From contig BLAL01000334.1 of assembly GCA_015698045.1 (NCBI GenBank), positions 558,001 through 622,000 on the forward strand: a stretch of 64,000 bases of DNA, written 5' to 3'. Numbering within the stretch: the stretch's first letter is position 1; the number at the start of each line of letters is the position of its first letter. The DNA comes from Rhizophagus clarus (lineage: Eukaryota; Glomeromycota; Glomeromycetes; Glomerales; Glomeraceae). The translations under genes were made by a program, and so were the position numbers. Below, in pieces: positions 25,658-36,093 of the stretch. A model generated the notes under the pieces. It had not been told where the DNA came from and did not search any database. It was given only the letters and a program-made list of their open reading frames with translations.

Positions 25658-27784
25658 TTAATTAGAACCAGCTTTACTAGCTGAGACCGAGGAAGATGAA
25701 GAAGAAGCAATGGAACCAATAAAACCGCTAATAGAGTTGGCAAGCATATCCAGTTTGTTTTCAATAGCTGAATGCTTCGCATTAATGGCTTGGATTTCGT
25801 CGTGAGTTTGGGTGGAGGGGGGAGCCATATGAGAAGTAGAAGACAATGAGGAAATATCAGGGATATCAACAGGAGCGGAGATGGGAGCTCTAACTGGTCG
25901 CGAAGGAATGAAACCAGGAGATAAGGGGTTGAGAGACGTTTGTACGGGCGAAACAGCGGGTCGAGGAGAGACCTGCTTAACAGTAGGAGCAGGTATAGCC
26001 GGTGCGTCTATGAGCATCTCAGAAGTCTGACTAGCGGTTGGGATGTCAGGCGGGGGTAGCAAACCAAGGTGTTGCTCAATACGACTCATACGTCTATCGT
26101 TGAGTTCTAAGGCTGTGATACGATCCCTAACGTCAGCCATGTCTTGTTGGAGAGATTTCAACAAGGATAAAATATTAGCAGCCTCGTGAGGAGACATGGC
26201 AGTAGCTTGATTGGGTGTTGAAAGAGGTGGGGGAGAACGTAGGACCGTAAAAAAGGATACTGAACGGTCACGTTTATCATTGGATTTAGAGCGATCTCGG
26301 CGAGGATGTTTATTAAGTCGGGTGTTAGCCAAGGGTGTTTGTGGTTGGGAGGATTGAGAGTTACCGGGACCTTTTGAGCGCGAGCGTGAACGAGAACCTG
26401 AGCGTGAACGCTCTTTAGGTCTGGCAGGTTGGTTGATGTTGAATCGTTCTTTAAGTGCAGCCACTGGGTTCCTTCCTCTAGAGCGACCTCGATCTTGGCG
26501 GCTTGGGCACTGAGAGGGGGCACAGCCTAATTTACCACATCTGTGGCAAAGTTTATTGGTATTGTCAGGGAGGTTCCATTGTAATGTATGGCCTCGGAAA
26601 CCAATGATTTGTTCCATAGCGGCATCCATAGTTTCTTGAGAATTGAACGTGACATAAGCCCAACGTTTGGGTTTATAGGAATTCAGGGAGAGTGGAACGT
26701 TGACGGCTTTAGCACCAAGATCTCTTGTGAGGGGAGCCAGGTCAATATCCTTGGTGTTAGGAGGTAATTGCGTGAGCGTAGCGACAAATGCTCGGCGGGA
26801 GGATTTCTGATCGACCGAGTAGTGACACGGAGTTACCCGGAGGCAGGTGGAGAAGCAGTAAACGGCCCATTGGGTGTCAAAGCGAGTGATAGAAAGGGCA
26901 GAATCGTAAACAATTCTGGCTTGTTGAACTTTGGCATTTTTCCTGGAGTAAACTCGACAGGATTGAATGTTACCGAATTTCTTAAAGTAGGACATGATAT
27001 TGTCTTTGGTTAAGAAGAAGGGAATGTCAGTAACTTGGATGGCTCGGAGGTTCTCATCGCTCCGGAGTTGCTTAGGATCGTGGACATGAAATACCAGATC
27101 CGGGAACTGTTGGTGAGCAGCACCAACGCAGGCGTCACGGGCCTCCTTAGATTGGAAATGAATAACGAGACGTTTGGCATTGCCAGAACCAGTCATTCTT
27201 GCTTTACCAGTGTACGATTCGTACATTTCTAAAAAGGTGTTGTTGACGGCATCTATCAATGCCTTATTGGTAGTGAAATTTTTTAGAGTTTCAGGGGCAG
27301 AGTTGGGGGCAGCCGCAGCTTGAAAATCATTTCTGTCGATAGAAAAGGTTGGAGATTGAACAAGGAATTGATCAACCGGGGGATCATCATCAGTAGCCTT
27401 ATCAGGCGACGCGTTAGGGGGGGATGCAGGAGTCGTTGTTCTAGCATGCATGGACGCGTTGAGACTATCAGACGCGTTATCGTCAGGTGCAGAAAAAGCC
27501 GCAGCCATATTCGGGTGGGAGGAGAGAGAAGTCGAAGCAGTATTATTTTTTTTAGGAGGAGAAGAGGGACCTTCTACTTCAACGTCAGCCGCTGGACCGG
27601 CAACGTAGTCTTCATCCATAGTGTTGTCAGAGGTAGTTCGAGTACATTTTTGTTGAACGGTGGACTCACCGTCAGAACCAGAGTTATCAGAGTTATTATT
27701 ATCTTTTTTTCGTTTGTGGCGGCTGGCCTTCCTACTATTAGGATTATAGGAGCCGCGGCCTCGTCTAGCAACGTTGTTAGGCAT
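25658..27784 (-). CDS. LINE ORF1 protein with two RRM-like folds and a zinc knuckle
   Basis: 708 residues, an RNA-binding partner of the LINE reverse transcriptase (family knowledge). The N-terminal 150 residues are low-complexity, basic then Asp/Ser/Pro-rich. Residues about 246-322 (AIQVTDIPFFLTKDNIMSYF onward) and about 330-405 (RRAFVATLTQLPP...RWAYVTF) look like two RRM-type domains with RNP-like strands. A knuckle follows at 413-426, CHRCGKLGCAPSQC, spaced CX2CX4CX4C, with Cys where the usual CCHC has His. Residues 435-472 are an Arg/Ser-rich tract, and the C-terminus is Ser/Pro-rich with a predicted helix (ALELNDRRMSRIEQHLGLLP). No stops interrupt it. The ATG at 27784 is about 100 bp inside the element's 5' end, leaving a short 5' UTR. 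Confidence 0.9.
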   Translation of the reverse strand: MPNNVARRGRGSYNPNSRKASRHKRKKDNNNSDNSGSDGESTVQQKCTRTTSDNTMDEDYVAGPAADVEVEGPSSPPKKNNTASTSLSSHPNMAAAFSAPDDNASDSLNASMHARTTTPASPPNASPDKATDDDPPVDQFLVQSPTFSIDRNDFQAAAAPNSAPETLKNFTTNKALIDAVNNTFLEMYESYTGKARMTGSGNAKRLVIHFQSKEARDACVGAAHQQFPDLVFHVHDPKQLRSDENLRAIQVTDIPFFLTKDNIMSYFKKFGNIQSCRVYSRKNAKVQQARIVYDSALSITRFDTQWAVYCFSTCLRVTPCHYSVDQKSSRRAFVATLTQLPPNTKDIDLAPLTRDLGAKAVNVPLSLNSYKPKRWAYVTFNSQETMDAAMEQIIGFRGHTLQWNLPDNTNKLCHRCGKLGCAPSQCPSRQDRGRSRGRNPVAALKERFNINQPARPKERSRSGSRSRSRSKGPGNSQSSQPQTPLANTRLNKHPRRDRSKSNDKRDRSVSFFTVLRSPPPLSTPNQATAMSPHEAANILSLLKSLQQDMADVRDRITALELNDRRMSRIEQHLGLLPPPDIPTASQTSEMLIDAPAIPAPTVKQVSPRPAVSPVQTSLNPLSPGFIPSRPVRAPISAPVDIPDISSLSSTSHMAPPSTQTHDEIQAINAKHSAIENKLDMLANSISGFIGSIASSSSSSVSASKAGSN

Positions 27785-28663
27785 ATTCGAGGACTTTTAA
27801 GTAGGGAAAACTAGAAGTTTTTATGAAAAAGTGTTAGCTAAAAAAATGGACAGAGTGATCAGTGGAAAAAGGTGCGCAGATCGTTCAGAATTTAAATTCA
27901 AATTAACCAATCCATTTAATTGAATCAGAATAAATAGAATATTTCAGACGAGAGTTTCTGGGTAACAGTGCAGCCAAAAGTAAAGGAACCTCGTCAGGGA
28001 TTACCATGTAAGTAAATAAATAAAATTACATTCATATAAATTAAATGTATTTATCGAATATTCAAACTGATTTTGATATTTAGAACTATGTCCTTTATCG
28101 TAATGGTAACCCTGGGTGGCGGCTGTGGACGCATACCGGCCAAAGATATTATCGCGAATTTAGAACGAGATTTTAGGAGAGGCCGGGTAATTATACTATA
28201 ATAAAATTATAATTAATATTTACGTTCATGTTTTAAATTTGATAAATTTGATCAATTTTAGTCATGCGTGATGATCGTAGGAGAAGGAGAAACTTACCTA
28301 CGTATCGTAGAAGATAATTATTTTTATTTTTTTATTTATTAAGTGAGTAGCTAGGCCCAGTCCATACCAAATATTGGCTGGAGACTCACGTTTTTTTTGG
28401 GCTGTGACTGATACTGACGTCTATGCCGTACAGCCTGGGTACTATTTTATAAAATAGTAGCAAACAAGTATCAAATGTGTATTTTTTTATTAAGTTATAA
28501 TAAAAATTAGAATTTACTTTAATTTTAACATAAAAATTGTAAATGATAAAAAATTCGTAAATAAAAATAAATTTGTTTTCCCAAACTTAAAAAAAAAGGT
28601 GTTTATATAAAAGAAAAGGTATTTATATTATTTTTGATTATTCAATAGTATCACATGCCCCTT

Positions 28664-30119
28664 CATCAGGAAATTTTATAGTGCGAAAAGTTGCGCAAGA
28701 TTACGCATCGTAATATTTCGTAAGTTTCCAGACCCGCCGCAAGTTTGCGGAAGAGTAATATTTCGTAACTTTTTAAAATATTTCGAAATATTATGATATG
28801 CAAAGTTTCGTAATTTTACGGTTCGTAATATTCCGTAATTTTACGCATTCGCAATATTTCGTAATTTTACATAATATTTCGTAAGTTTCCAGACCCGCCG
28901 CAAGTTTGCGTAAGCGTAATATTTTGTAACTTTTTAAAATATTTCGAAATATTACGATATGCAAAGTTTCGTAATTTTACGGTTCGTAATATTGTGTAAT
29001 TTTATTGCGTAATATTTCGCAACTTTTTAAAATATTTTGACGATTCGTAATTTTACATAAATATTTTGTAATGTTTCAAAATTCATTTTTGTACTATAAG
29101 TTTATATAATGTATATTTTATTAGATATAATATGAATTAAATTATAAAAATTACAAGTATTTATTACTATATACAGAATATATAAAAGTAAAAAAAGAAA
29201 GAGAAACGATACAATTAGATGTAAAAAGAAGAGAAACAGCTATAGTAACGTTGGTATTAGATATAAAGATAAAAGAAATATTGTTAGTATTGTTAGTATT
29301 AAGGTAAAAAGAGTTAAAGAAACAGTAAAAGGAGTAAAAGAAACATGGATATTATCGTTAGTATTAAAGTACAAGTAAAAAGGAATAAAGGAAACGTAGA
29401 TAGTATTGTTAGTATTACGACATAAAGTAACAAAGAGGTAAAAAAAAACGCGTTAATATTAAAATAATTAGTATTAATAAATAAATATTTCTATACCTGC
29501 AAAGTAATTGAACAAAAGAATAAAGAAATAAAGAGAAAGGAAAAAAAAACATGTTGTTAGTATTGTTAGTATCGTTAGTATTAAAGTACAAGTAAAAAGG
29601 AATAAAGGAAACATGGATATTATTGTTAGTATTACGATACAAAGTAACAAAGAGGTAAAAAAAAACGCGTTAATATTAAAATAATTAGTATTAATAAATA
29701 AATATTTCTATACCTGCAAAGAGAATAAAGAAATAAAGAGAAAGGAAAAAATAAACATGTTGTTAGTATTGTTAGTATCGTTAGTATTAAAGTACAAGTA
29801 AAAAGGAATAAAGGAAACATGGATATTATTGTTAGTATTACGATACAAAGTAACAAAGAGGTAAAAAAAAACGAAAATAATTAGTATTAATAAACAAATA
29901 TTTCTATACCTGCAAAGCAATAAATTATGAAATATATGTAAATATATTGTATATAATTAAAGAAATAATAGAAAGAAGAGACAAAAAAATTAAAAATATT
30001 GAACAAAAGAATAAAGAAATAAGAGACAAAAATAAATAAGACAAAAAACGCGTGCATGATTAAATGATTAAATCACATGCAAGGATCAACCTAATTTTGA
30101 TTGGCCAGAAAATACGATA
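28664..30119 (+). mobile_element. CATCAGG-ended repeat element, copy E2
   Basis: Collinear with E1 (16378-17874) from CATCAGGAAATTTTATAG through the TTCGTAA-rich part and the GTTAGTATTA / GGAAACATGGATATTATTG tandem to TTGATTGGCCAGAAAATACG. The left junction follows CACATGCCCCTT, the same point after which the other G-type copy continues with GTATACGTT at 37653. It lies inside G1, between the Myb/SANT relic and the G1 right inverted repeat. No protein is encoded. Confidence 0.7.
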
Positions 30120-30457
30120 TCGTAAAATTACGGAAATCCGCATTTTAAAAAATCATGTACATCGTTACAGAAATTGTATATGCACAATTACTAAATATCA
30201 TCCCCTCGTGATAAATTAAAAATTATCAACACAAATTCAACACAAATTCAACAAATTTAACGAAATTTGGCCAAAATTAACAAATTTTTTACCAGAATTA
30301 TCAACACAAATTGAACACAAATTGAACACAAATTTCAGCTACGATTTATTTATGTCACACCCGTATTGTTAAGAATTAATAACCATTTTATTTATTAAAA
30401 CTATATTATTATGGTAAAAAAAATGCTATTACGTGTGATATATATAAAAAATAATAT

Positions 30458-31857
30458 TTATTTCCTATGCAACCCATAATTCTCTAATAAACTATTTACA
30501 TACCGACCTTCCTCCTCCGTGTTATAAGAGTCACTAGAAAGTATATCATCGTCAGCTATGCTATCGTTAGCCGCACCATTGTTGGCCGCACTATCGTTAG
30601 CCGCACTATCGTTAGGCCTACCATCGTTAGTCGCACCATCGTCAGCCGCACCTGCTCCATCGTCAGCTGCTCCATCACCACCATTATCTACATCATTACC
30701 ATCATGAGAATCGTCGTCCGAATGTGTAAATTTATCCCTATTTTCCAACTTTTGCTAAAAATAAATAAATAAATAAATAAACTGTAATTCAAATAATTCA
30801 CATTTTGCAAATTGTAAATTAAAAACTTACTAAGTTGTTGATTATCTTCGACTTCATTATACTTTCGCTCATTTGAATGTTTTGATTATTAGGATTTAAG
30901 TACGTTTCACATATGCTAATCGCATAAGCTATTTGGGTTTTTGAGGGATTTTTATTTTCTTTTCGCAACTTATCGATTATCAGCGACATATATGTCGTAG
31001 GTTGCCCATCTTTAACCTTTTTAAATAGGTTGTTGTAACATCTTTTCACCTCCGGCTTACTCTTCCATTCCTGAATCTTTGACGGACTAACCTGAGTGTT
31101 AATAGACGGTAATTTATGCCCAGTCGCTTCAAAAACAGAATACATAACATCTTTGACTCTAGACGTGAACGTCCCTCGTATGCTTCTATGTTGTTGTACT
31201 AACTATTAAAAAAAAATATTAGTATGAAATTTAATAAAATTCATAATTGCTTTAACTTACAGTCGGGGCAATTTTTTTTTCGAAAAAAATAATCCATTGA
31301 TTTTTTTTGAACTGGCGTATAAATTCCGGGTTTTCGTCTTTTAAATATTTTTCGGTAGCGAGTCTGTACTCGTCTTGCGAAGGATAAATAAAATTTTCAA
31401 ATAAAATTTTCGACACCTTCTTAACGAACTCCTAATCAAACGAGGTTAGTATTTCAGGTTTACATTAAATAATATTCATCTTTATTACCTTTATATACTC
31501 CGGATCTATTGTATTATTATTTTTGTTATCATCGTTGAGCTTTTTTTCTATGCCCGAGAGACGGGTTTCGAGATTTTTTTGTCCGGTGATAAGAACTTCA
31601 AGCTTAGAAATTATCTGCGAATTGGTTCTTAATAGTTTCTCTATTGATTTTTTATTAACTTTAACAATAAAATATAATTTACTATATATTATATAATTTC
31701 TTATAAAAAATATGATACATATCATGTCATATATACCTTCAACGTTATCGTCTGATAATCTTATTCGTTTCTCGGCTTCACTACTCTTCTCAGTATTACG
31801 TCTTGAGATTCTTTCATTATCATCAATATTTCGTTTTTCACCACGTTTTGTAGCCAT
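30458..31857 (-). CDS. Unrecognised five-exon gene, coiled-coil N-terminus and acidic C-terminus
   Basis: I infer exons 31857-31737, 31658-31489, 31431-31261, 31202-30831 and 30754-30458 on the minus strand. All introns are GT-AG, 59-79 bp, and phases agree, giving 376 residues without a stop. The start is MATKRGEKRNIDD, with a basic nuclear-signal-like segment (RISRRN, AEKRIRL). A coiled-coil-like stretch follows (KLEVLITGQKNLETRLSGIE), then a globular part with FENFIYPSQDEYRLATEKYL, RSIRGTFTSRVKDVMYSVF and VKRCYNNLFKKV. The C-terminus is an acidic Asp/Ala/Asn repeat (AANDSAANNGAAND) ending YGLHRK. I do not recognise the family. It is divergent to the Plavaka-type gene at 33007, 1.15 kb away, inside the 26-kb unit, so it may be a second element protein (the role TnpA has in plant CACTA elements) or captured cargo. 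Confidence 0.75.
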
Positions 31858-33006
31858 CGGGATAATATGTGAGGGAGGAGATATGAACTAAACTCGAAAA
31901 GGAGAAAAAGATATTACTAGAAATTTGAAGAGGAACTAGAAATACGAAAGGAGAAAAATATGAGAAAAAGGGGAAAGACATGAACCAGAAATTTGAAAAT
32001 GAGGAACTAAAAATACGAAAAAGGGGAAATACATGAACCAGATGTTCAGAAAAAGGAGGCAAGCTGTCATAACGTTATTTCCGCCATTCTATACTAAAAA
32101 AGAAAAAAAACTTGCGAAATATTGCGAAAAATGGATAAACTAATGCGAAATATTACGAAAAATGAATGAACTAATGCAAAAATTTTGCATCGTGATATTA
32201 CGAAAAAAAAATTGTAACACTTTCATGAGAGAATTTTTAAAAAAACTCTCGTAAAAGCATATAGTACAATCGAAGTATTAATCAACACCCATTTATAAAA
32301 AAATAAGATGTTACACATGTTGGGGCTTTGTATGCATGGCAAAAAAAAAGTTGCAGCCAGTGAACTCATTTGGCTAATCAGATTGATAGTGATCTTGAAC
32401 GCTTATAACTGATTATCGCATAAATTTGTGGCTGATCATCCGTCCATTATTGTAAAATGTGTTAAGCCAATAAATTTGCGGCTGATTATCAGATGATTAG
32501 CCGATTGAATAAGCCGTATTAGCCATCCGGATTCTTACAGCCCGTTACAGCAAATTCAAAATATGCGAAACATTCAGCACTTTTGCTGTCAGGTTCGCGG
32601 GTTGACAGGTTGCCGGCAAGTTGAAATAGTAAACAAAATAATAAACAATATTTATATGTTACATCATAGACTTGTTACATTTATTTTTAGATTTGCCAGC
32701 CCACGAACTCGGCAAGTTCCTGGCAGCAAAATTGCTGAGTGTTTCGCATATTTTAAATTTTGCTATAATGCGTAAATTTGCGAATGATTCCGCGATATTA
32801 GCCACCAGATTCTTACAGCCAGTTCCATTCATTAATGCGTAAATTTGCGTAGTCGTATCTATTCAAATAACTCAATCAATTGTAATCCATTCAATTAATT
32901 CATAAATTTTTACAATGAAATATAATTTTATTAGCACACAAAATCTCATATAAATTGAATAGTGAATTGATACTTTTCATCAAATTTGACGCGTTAATTT
33001 AGCAAC
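31858..33006. promoter_or_regulatory. Divergent intergenic region between the unknown gene and the transposase gene
   Basis: This 1.15-kb stretch must hold both promoters if the two genes are expressed. Seen in it are purine-rich direct repeats at 31890-32050 (GAGGAACTA, GGGGAAA.ACATGAACCAGA), TTGCGAAATATTGCGAAAA motifs near 32110-32170, repeated AAATTTGCGGCTGATTATC-like units at 32400-32500, a direct repeat ATTAGCCA..GATTCTTACAGCC at about 32520 and 32797, and a MITE between them. No TATA box can be assigned confidently. Confidence 0.4.
32549..32764. mobile_element. Small inverted-repeat element (MITE-like), 216 bp
   Basis: The left end AGCAAATTCAAAATATGCG at 32549 and the inverted right end AGCAAAATTTAAAATATGCG at 32764 remain similar over about 70 bp (GAAACAYTCAGCA, TTTTGCTGYCAGG). 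The surrounding ATTAGCCA...TTACAGCC and TAATGCGTAAATTTGCG segments occur again, unfilled, at about 32797-32850, so a related uninterrupted segment lies next door. A target duplication was not clear. Confidence 0.65.
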
Positions 33007-35991
33007 ATGAGTTTCAAATGCCCCCTTTGTATGCGAATATTCAGTCAACGCTTTGCATATACTCAACACGCCCAAAAATGCTTAAAAAATGTAGAAGTAG
33101 AAGTAGAAGAAGATGATGATAATAATGATAGTGAAAAATATAGCAGTGAAATGGATACAAGAAGTAATCTAAGTAGTGAATATGAAAATGATAAAGTTGA
33201 GGTAATTATGTTATTTCAGATTATTCTTTTTAAAGCTCTCAAGAAAAAGCTCAAATTATACTAACTCATTTGGTTTATAATTTTAGGTGGATGATGATAA
33301 TGATGTACAAAATATGTCATTTGACAGTATTGGAAGTGCAATATCAGAGATGAGCCTTGAAGATAGTAACTTTGAAAATATATTAGATTCATCTGAAGAG
33401 CCTGAAATTTTTGAAGAACCCAAAAATCTCAATACCAAAACTTGCACAGAATTTCCTAATGATGCTTATAAAGATCTAATGTTATTAGTAACGAAATATA
33501 AAATAAACAATAAAGGTGGTAATGAAATAATACGTTTTTTTAATAAACATTCAAATCTTACAGAATCACCATTACCAAAAAATATCGAACAGGGACGAGC
33601 ATTTATGAATAATATGAAGTTTTCTAATTTAGAATTTAGTAAAGTTCTTATAACAAAACATGAGGATAAAGATTATTTTCTTTATTATCAAAACTTAATA
33701 CAGTGCATCAAAAATATCTTAACTGTTCCTGACATAACACAAAATTTTGCGCTATCTTACGAAAACTATGAGGTAAATAGTAAATATTAGTTAATTCAAT
33801 AATCTAAATAATATTTATTTTAATTTATTTATATTATTTTATAGTATAATAGAGAAAGTATTTACAGTGAACAAAACACTGGAAAATGGTGGAAAACTAC
33901 GCAAGAATCCTTACCTACTGGTTCCAAATTATTATCAATTATTTTATATTCAGATGCAACAACTACAGATACATTAGGAAAAAGTCAATTGCATCCAATA
34001 TATATTACATTAGGTAATATCCCAATATGGCGTCGTAATAAACAGGATGCAAAGCAACTTTTGGGATATTTACCAATTTTAGAAGCTGCAAATAAAGATC
34101 TGGTTCGTGATACCTTTCATAAATCTTTACGTCATTTACTAGAACCAATTATTTTATTAAAAGATGGTATAGACCTTTTTATAAATAATGAAAATACCTG
34201 GTTTTATCCTAGAGTTTCAACTATTATTGCAGATTGGCCGGAGGCTGCAAGTTTTTGTTTAGTTTATAAATCCTCCAATTCAAACCTTCCATGTCACTCC
34301 TGTTTAGTTAAAAGGGAAAATCTTGCAAATATAGACTTATCGGTTAACGATGTAATACTAAGAACTCATGATGAAATGCGTAAACATTTTGAAAATGATA
34401 CACAAAGATCTGTTTGCATAGAATCTGTACATAATTTTTTTTGGGATTTACCGTAAGTATGCAAAAGTAGAAATAATTATAATAACATATATATATATTA
34501 TTTATAAATATTTATATTATCAAGGAATATAAATATCTACTTGGCTACCGTTCCTGACAGAATGCATCATTTAGATTTAGGATTATTTCGTTATCAAATT
34601 ATCTTCACGTGCGATATCTTAAAATCGCAACATGTTAATGGTAATAAATTAGTTGAAGAAGTAGATCGCCGTCTAGCAGCAATTCCACGTTTTCCCGGCA
34701 TTAAAATTTTTTCCAATGGACTGCAGTCAATTGCAAGATTAACTGCTAGTGAATATCGAAGTTTGATGAAAGTCATGATATTTGTTATTGATAATTTATA
34801 TGATGAAAATAATAACGAAGTAGATAATTTTGTAAATAATGATGATCTTACGAAATTGTACGAATATTGGAATGAAATGTATATTTTAAGTAGATATGAA
34901 GAATTTAGTGAAAGTGACTTGGAGAAATTTAATGTATGTATTAAAATTTTAGTAAAATTGAAAATTTAAATTAAATAAATTAAATTAACATTTAAATTTT
35001 AGGATGCAATACATAGATGGGCCCGGATGTTTGTCAAGGCTTTTAAATTTGTTTCTCCTTCCAATTTGAAGTTACCTAAATTGCATTCATGGGTTTATCA
35101 TATTATTGACTCAATACGATCTTATGGCGCAATAAATGGCTATACTACAGAAACTTACGAAAGTCTTCACAAATATTTCGTTAAAATACCCTACCGAATT
35201 AGCAATAAAAAAGATGTCGAACCTCAGCTTTTACGAACTGTAAGTATTTGAAAATTTTATTTATTGTATATATTTATTATATTAAGATGGAAATTAAATT
35301 AATAGATAAAACGTCAAGCAATATCTATTAGAATGTCTCAACATTCAGTGAATCCGGCAAAAACACCTCGCACTTGTAAATTTTCTGCAAGACTCTTTGA
35401 ATTCTCTTTACAAGATGCAAATACATTTTTAATGAAAAAAAAGATTCCGTAGACAATAAAATGCAGACTGGTTTTGCTAGATTTATAAGTTGTCTGGATT
35501 CATATCTAGATTTACTTGATGGTTTCACAATTATTGGTGAAACCCGAATAAACATATACGGATCGGTAACACTGGAAAATGGTGCCATAATGCGTGCCAC
35601 AAACAGGTATCATAATAAAGTATGGTTTAGCGACATAGCTATTTCAATGGATTCTGAAGAATCAAATGATTATATATCAGACAAAGGACTTTGTTATGGA
35701 CAGGTATTTTTCCAATTTATGTAATAATTTATTATAAAAGTATTAATAAATATTTATTATTTATAGGCCTTATTGTTAGCAGAAGTATTAACAGACCCAC
35801 CGCTAAATCTCGCATTAATTCAATGGTACGATTTTAAATCTAAAAGGAACCCATATTTATATGGATGTCCTCACTTAAAATTGATAGAATTATATAACTT
35901 TGTAGCTATAGAGTCTATACATGGTGTCGTTCACATAGTACCCCGATTTGATAAACAAAATGAATATTTCGTAAATAAATATATTTTTTAG
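33007..35991 (+). CDS. Plavaka-type (CACTA-like) transposase gene, seven exons, one frameshift
   Basis: Inferred exons are 33007-33201, 33287-33772, 33845-34452, 34525-34933, 35003-35239, 35306-35703 and 35767-35991. All introns are GT-AG, 63-85 bp, with consistent phases, for about 850 residues. The N-terminus has a C2HC-type finger, CPLCMRIFSQRFAYTQHAQKC (CX2CX12HX3C; positions 33019-33081), then an acidic linker. Diagnostic blocks are LHPIYITLGNIPIWRRNKQ, AKQLLGYLPI, IADWPEAASFCLVYKSS, NLPCHSCLV, PDRMHHLDLGLF and the C-terminal FDKQNEYFVNKYIF. These match the fungal Plavaka transposase family, which mobilises CACTA-like elements. The only lesion is a frame change at the eight-A run 35435-35442 in exon 6. 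It could be a sequencing error or a recent mutation. I did not assign catalytic acids. Confidence 0.88.
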
Positions 35992-36093
35992 TCACTTGAT
36001 ATAGGAGTTTTGATTTATTTTAATAAAATTATATCCTTAAAAGAATTTATGGTCACGTTTTGCATATCATAAATAAAATGCAGATTTATTTAT
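35992..36093. other. Short spacer after the transposase gene
   Basis: About 100 bp of AT-rich 3' flank between the transposase stop and the start of the G2 inverted repeat. No inverted terminal repeat was seen here, so the transposase gene's own element end is not at this point. Confidence 0.4.

Larger units (their letters stand above)
18717..27886 (-). mobile_element. Nearly complete LINE (non-LTR retrotransposon), copy 2
   Basis: About 9.2 kb on the minus strand, bounded by the 15-bp duplication AGAATTTAAATTCAA at 18702-18716 and 27887-27901. It has two long ORFs: ORF1 (25658-27784) and ORF2 (18975-25608), separated by 49 bp. ORF2 is interrupted only by a 989-bp hAT-type MITE at 24007-24995. 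The 3' end (plus coordinate 18717) lacks a clear poly-A and ends in CCCC after an AATAAAGATAAAGGC block. Base composition is visibly GC-richer than the surroundings, as expected of a recent copy that has not drifted. The duplicated target and the empty allele at 36870-36890 establish the boundaries firmly. Confidence 0.95.
18509..28317 (+). pseudogene. Myb/SANT-like gene, left copy, split by a LINE in intron 1
   Basis: Exons inferred from the intact copy at 36680-37303 are 18509-18666, 27929-28007, 28084-28186 and 28262-28317, with conserved phases. Exon 1 encodes MPRHTRSRHSHYNVHWNWAM and DELVDI...YDFWDSVANR. Exon 2 has stops at the Gln of the GQQ motif (CAA to TAA) and the Trp of QKWRN (TGG to TAA), and exon 3 has a stop at the Trp of RFWERP (TGG to TAG). 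The antisense LINE (18717-27886) sits inside intron 1, flanked by a 15-bp duplication, and the other copy shows the empty site. Within exon 1 every difference I counted from the intact copy (nine) is C to T or G to A. It is non-functional. Confidence 0.85.
17901..30379. mobile_element. Inverted-repeat element G1 carrying a Myb/SANT-like gene relic
   Basis: The left end at 17901 begins TTAATTATCAACAACGCGGG then CGTGACATAAATAAATCG. The right end at 30379, read inward, begins TTAATTCTTAACAATACGGG then TGTGACATAAATAAATCG. Similarity continues for about 200 bp on each side (AATTTGTGTTGAATTTGTG repeats, then ATCACGAGGGGATGATATTT). A third, left-type end lies at 36094. Inside are a Myb/SANT-like pseudogene, the antisense LINE and the E2 element. 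The target duplication is unclear because the ends start with a TTAATT-type sequence, and superfamily is not assigned. Confidence 0.7.

Noticed and set aside
27320-27814. 164-codon plus-strand frame overlapping LINE ORF1
   Set aside because: Antisense of the long, motif-bearing ORF1. Composition (Arg/Ser/Ile) is that of a shadow frame.
29415-29920. Several minus-strand frames with repeated CRYRNIYLLILIILI segments that look like membrane proteins
   Set aside because: They come from the GTTAGTATTA / ATACCTGCAAAG tandem in element E2 (and E1). Hydrophobicity is a by-product of AT-rich repeats.
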